NCBI GenBank assembly: GCA_017544805.1
Contig: JAFYDK010000077.1
Coordinates: 1 to 33,571 of the forward strand
DNA from: Bacteroidales bacterium
GTDB lineage: Bacteria; Bacteroidota; Bacteroidia; Bacteroidales; UBA3824
Reading direction: 5' to 3'
DNA length: 33,571 nucleotides
A model generated the notes under the pieces. The model saw nothing but the letters and a program-made list of their open reading frames with translations. It was not told the origin of the DNA and searched no databases. Below are positions 31,624 through 33,571 of this stretch, piece by piece. The position numbers and the translations under genes are program-made. The first letter of the stretch is position 1; each line of letters opens with the position of its first letter.

Positions 31624-32697
31624 TTAGTACGTGGCATTATTAGGTCGGTAATTCGGGCAGTTTTTAACGCATCTGAATCCAACATTTTTCTTACATTCGT
31701 AAGGTAAATTATAATCTCTGAAAGTTTTGATGGAAATACCTGATTCTGAGGTGTAAGCACCGCCTCTCATCGTTTTGTATTCGGCATCGGCGTCGGTTGT
31801 AACGGGATTTATTTGTCCGATTAACTGATATGAGGTTTCAGCGTACCAGTCCTGACACCACTCCCAAACGTTGCCGTTCATATTCAAAAGTCCGAATTTG
31901 TTGGCTTGACCTATATTTACCGCATGAAGTGATTTTTTTTCGGTTTTGTCTTTAGAATCGGCAAAAGCGTATTCCCATTGAGCCTCCGTCGGTAAGGATT
32001 TGTCAGCCCATTTTGCGTAATCGCTTGCACCGTACCAACTTACGGCAACTACCGGGTAGTTTTCAAAACCGTTTTCAACGTAATACCAACCGCCGCTTTC
32101 AAGAATTTTACATTCGGGGTTTTCTAAGTTGATTCTTAAAATGCCTTCGTTGGAATATATTCCGCTAATATTCAGAAAATTAACGAATTGCGAATTGCTA
32201 ACCTCTGTTTTGTCCATATAAAAATCATCTACTAAAACATTGTGCGCGGGGCTTTCGTTGAAAGGTCCGTCGTTTCTGCCCATCGAAAAATTTCCTCCCT
32301 TTACAAAAACCATATCTTTCTTGAAATCATTTCCTTTTTTTATACAGAGAGTCATTTTGCTGCGGCAATTCATGTCGCGGCTGTTGTTTTGCGCAACTAT
32401 AGAATAATGGTCTAATGCTAAAAGATATTTTGCTTCGTCGTAATAATACTCTGCCGTGTCATAATGACATTGACAATACGTGCAGGTCTTCATCATCACT
32501 TTTGCCGGTGGTTGGGCGTCTTCGCAAATAGAAGCTGCTCTGAAATTATTGTAGGCTTGTTTGTATTCGCCTTTGTAAAAGCGTTTAAGCCCTTCTTCGT
32601 AAAAAAATTTATATCTTGCCAAATCTGTCGCAAAACTTTCAGATACCATCGACGTAAAGGCAAGAAGTGTGATTAATGTTGTATAAAGTCTTTTCAT
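31624..32697 (-). CDS. Secreted TPR protein with SUMF1/FGE-sulfatase domain
   Basis: 357 aa from ATG 32697. A longer frame from ATG 32733 adds 12 residues in front of the signal peptide, and that ATG overlaps the promoter -7 box, so it is rejected. The signal peptide (MKRLY, hydrophobic 6-15, cleavage near SFAT) is followed by a short TPR-like region (about 28-125: YKGEYKQAYNNFRAA) with several cysteines (CTYCQCHYD). The SUMF1 domain (about 130-350) shows FVKGGNFSMGRNDG, VDDFYMDKTEVSN, LPTEAQWEYA, NGNVWEWCQDWY, MRGGAY and VGFRCV. In this phylum such proteins include GldK-like T9SS parts and many non-enzymatic surface proteins. I do not see the paired active-site cysteines of true formylglycine-generating enzymes, so catalysis is doubtful. 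Confidence 0.9.
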   Translation of the reverse strand: MKRLYTTLITLLAFTSMVSESFATDLARYKFFYEEGLKRFYKGEYKQAYNNFRAASICEDAQPPAKVMMKTCTYCQCHYDTAEYYYDEAKYLLALDHYSIVAQNNSRDMNCRSKMTLCIKKGNDFKKDMVFVKGGNFSMGRNDGPFNESPAHNVLVDDFYMDKTEVSNSQFVNFLNISGIYSNEGILRINLENPECKILESGGWYYVENGFENYPVVAVSWYGASDYAKWADKSLPTEAQWEYAFADSKDKTEKKSLHAVNIGQANKFGLLNMNGNVWEWCQDWYAETSYQLIGQINPVTTDADAEYKTMRGGAYTSESGISIKTFRDYNLPYECKKNVGFRCVKNCPNYRPNNATY

Positions 32698-32730
32698 TTT
32701 CTTAGTACTTTCATTTTTTTTAGGATGAGA

Positions 32731-32762
32731 CAAAGTTATGCTAAAAAAAATTAAAAAACAAA
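32731..32762 (-). promoter_or_regulatory. Full promoter for the SUMF1-domain gene
   Basis: On the minus strand: TTTG (plus 32759-32762), 20-bp spacer, TAACTTTG (plus 32731-32738). Transcription would begin near 32724, downstream of ATG 32733 and upstream of ATG 32697, which decides the start. Confidence 0.85.
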
Positions 32763-32835
32763 AAAAAGTTTACTTTTTTTCAAAGAAAGTACACTTTTTT
32801 TGAAACCTATTTCTAAAAAAAACGTTTATAACCGA

Positions 32836-32866
32836 TTGCAATCTATGTTTTATTTTCTTAATTTTG
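32836..32866 (+). promoter_or_regulatory. Promoter for trmD
   Basis: TTG at 32836-32838, 20-bp spacer, TAATTTTG at 32859-32866, 24 bp before the trmD ATG. It is divergent from the SUMF1-gene promoter, with about 73 bp between the two -33 elements. Confidence 0.78.
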
Positions 32867-32890
32867 TGCGAAATTTTTTTTAAACGAAAA

Positions 32891-33571
32891 ATGAGAATTG
32901 ATATAATTACCGTTTTGCCGGAACTTTTGGAAAGTCCGCTTTCACATTCTATTATAAAACGTGCCGTAAACAAAGGTTTGGCTCAAATCAACATCATAAA
33001 TCTTAGGGATTTTACCACTGATAAACGCCGCACCGTAGACGATTATCAATACGGCGGCGATGCCGGAATGGTGATGATGATTGAACCCGTCGATAAGGCG
33101 ATTTCGTATTTGAAATCACAACGAAATTATGATGAGGTCATTTACACCTCGCCTGACGGTGAAAAATTATCACAGCCGATGGCAAATCATATTTCAACGC
33201 TTGAAAACATTATAATTCTTTGCGGTCATTACAAAGGCATTGACCACAGAATCCGCGAACACCTTATTACCAAGGAAATTTCTATCGGCGACTATGTTTT
33301 AACGGGTGGCGAACTTGCTGCTGCTGTCATTACCGACTCTGTTGTAAGGCTAATTCCGGGTGCAATGTCAGACAACGAATCGGCTTTGTCGGATTCTTTT
33401 CAGGACAATTTGTTAGCACCGCCGATTTATACCCGTCCTGCCGATTACAAAGGTTGGAAGGTCCCGGAAATCCTTCTTTCCGGTAACGATGCCGAAATCG
33501 ACAAATGGCAGTTTCAACAATCTTTGGAACGTACTAAACTTTTAAGACCAGATTTGTTGGAAATTGACAAT
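32891..33571 (+). CDS. trmD: tRNA (guanine37-N1)-methyltransferase, 5' part
   Basis: The frame is open from ATG 32891 to the window end: 227 codons, nearly the full family length (about 225-255 aa), with the 3' end outside. TrmD methylates G37 of tRNAs reading CNN codons, using S-adenosylmethionine, which prevents +1 frameshifting. SPOUT-knot motifs are visible: [17 protein letters not shown], the deep-knot [12 protein letters not shown] and [14 protein letters not shown], and near the C-terminus [22 protein letters not shown]. It is not beside rpsP/rimM/rplS in this window, unlike proteobacterial trmD; it has its own promoter. Both tRNA types in this window, Arg(ACG) and Leu(CAG), carry G37 and could be substrates. 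Confidence 0.97.
   Translation, partial: MRIDIITVLPELLESPLSHSIIKRAVNKGLAQINIINLRDFTTDKRRTVDDYQYGGDAGMVMMIEPVDKAISYLKSQRNYDEVIYTSPDGEKLSQPMANHISTLENIIILCGHYKGIDHRIREHLITKEISIGDYVLTGGELAAAVITDSVVRLIPGAMSDNESALSDSFQDNLLAPPIYTRPADYKGWKVPEILLSGNDAEIDKWQFQQSLERTKLLRPDLLEIDN

Noticed and set aside
31624..32697. True formylglycine-generating enzyme activating a sulfatase
   Set aside because: No sulfatase is nearby and I do not see the paired catalytic cysteines near the C-terminus; a non-enzymatic SUMF1 protein is more likely.

Overview
This is an AT-rich chromosomal segment from a member of the Bacteroidota, most likely class Bacteroidia. Three signs support this. There are repeated TAnnTTTG promoter boxes (the Bacteroides -7 element, several with a TTG about 20 bp upstream). 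A type IX secretion (T9SS) C-terminal sorting domain is present. The gene families are also typical: MlaD of Bacteroidota type, GSCFA, DUF1573, QueH, and a SiaB-like kinase. Gene density is high, no gap exceeds 300 bp, and there is no phage, transposon, CRISPR array or obvious defence island.

Left part (1-10 kb): the 3' end of ATP-dependent PEP carboxykinase with a strong terminator; a secreted protein of unknown function; a threonine-branch pair (stand-alone aspartate kinase and threonine synthase); a large hairpin and a double SiaB-like kinase protein; two identical tRNA-Arg(ACG) genes with promoter and terminator; an MCE/MlaD lipid-transport protein; queuosine enzyme QueH; and a secreted GH51 arabinofuranosidase.

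Middle (10-23 kb): a thioredoxin-fold lipoprotein without a CXXC motif, followed by a GSCFA protein; a three-gene cell-surface operon (a 1291-aa T9SS-exported YDG/MBG repeat protein, an OmpA-like barrel with a 39-bp tandem repeat, and a LURP-one/scramblase-like protein); a convergent ArgE-type M20 deacetylase; a SulP anion transporter with STAS domain; peptidase T; a minus-strand tRNA-Leu(CAG); and a winged-helix/TPR-like protein of unknown function.

Right part (23-33.5 kb): a minus-strand membrane UDP-sugar 4,6-dehydratase (WbpM/CapD type); a DUF1573 protein; a striking array of 7-bp repeats; a compact minus-strand operon (long RSH (p)ppGpp enzyme with an apparently degenerate synthetase domain, ECF sigma factor, zinc-finger anti-sigma/TPR protein, low-molecular-weight tyrosine phosphatase, secreted alpha/beta hydrolase); a secreted TPR-SUMF1 protein; and the 5' part of trmD.

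The items most worth a second look are the RSH-sigma-anti-sigma-phosphatase operon with its degenerate synthetase, the duplicated SiaB-like kinase, and the phased heptamer array. I do not see a clearly new multi-gene system; these are candidates, not proof. All family calls come from reading motifs, not from database searches.
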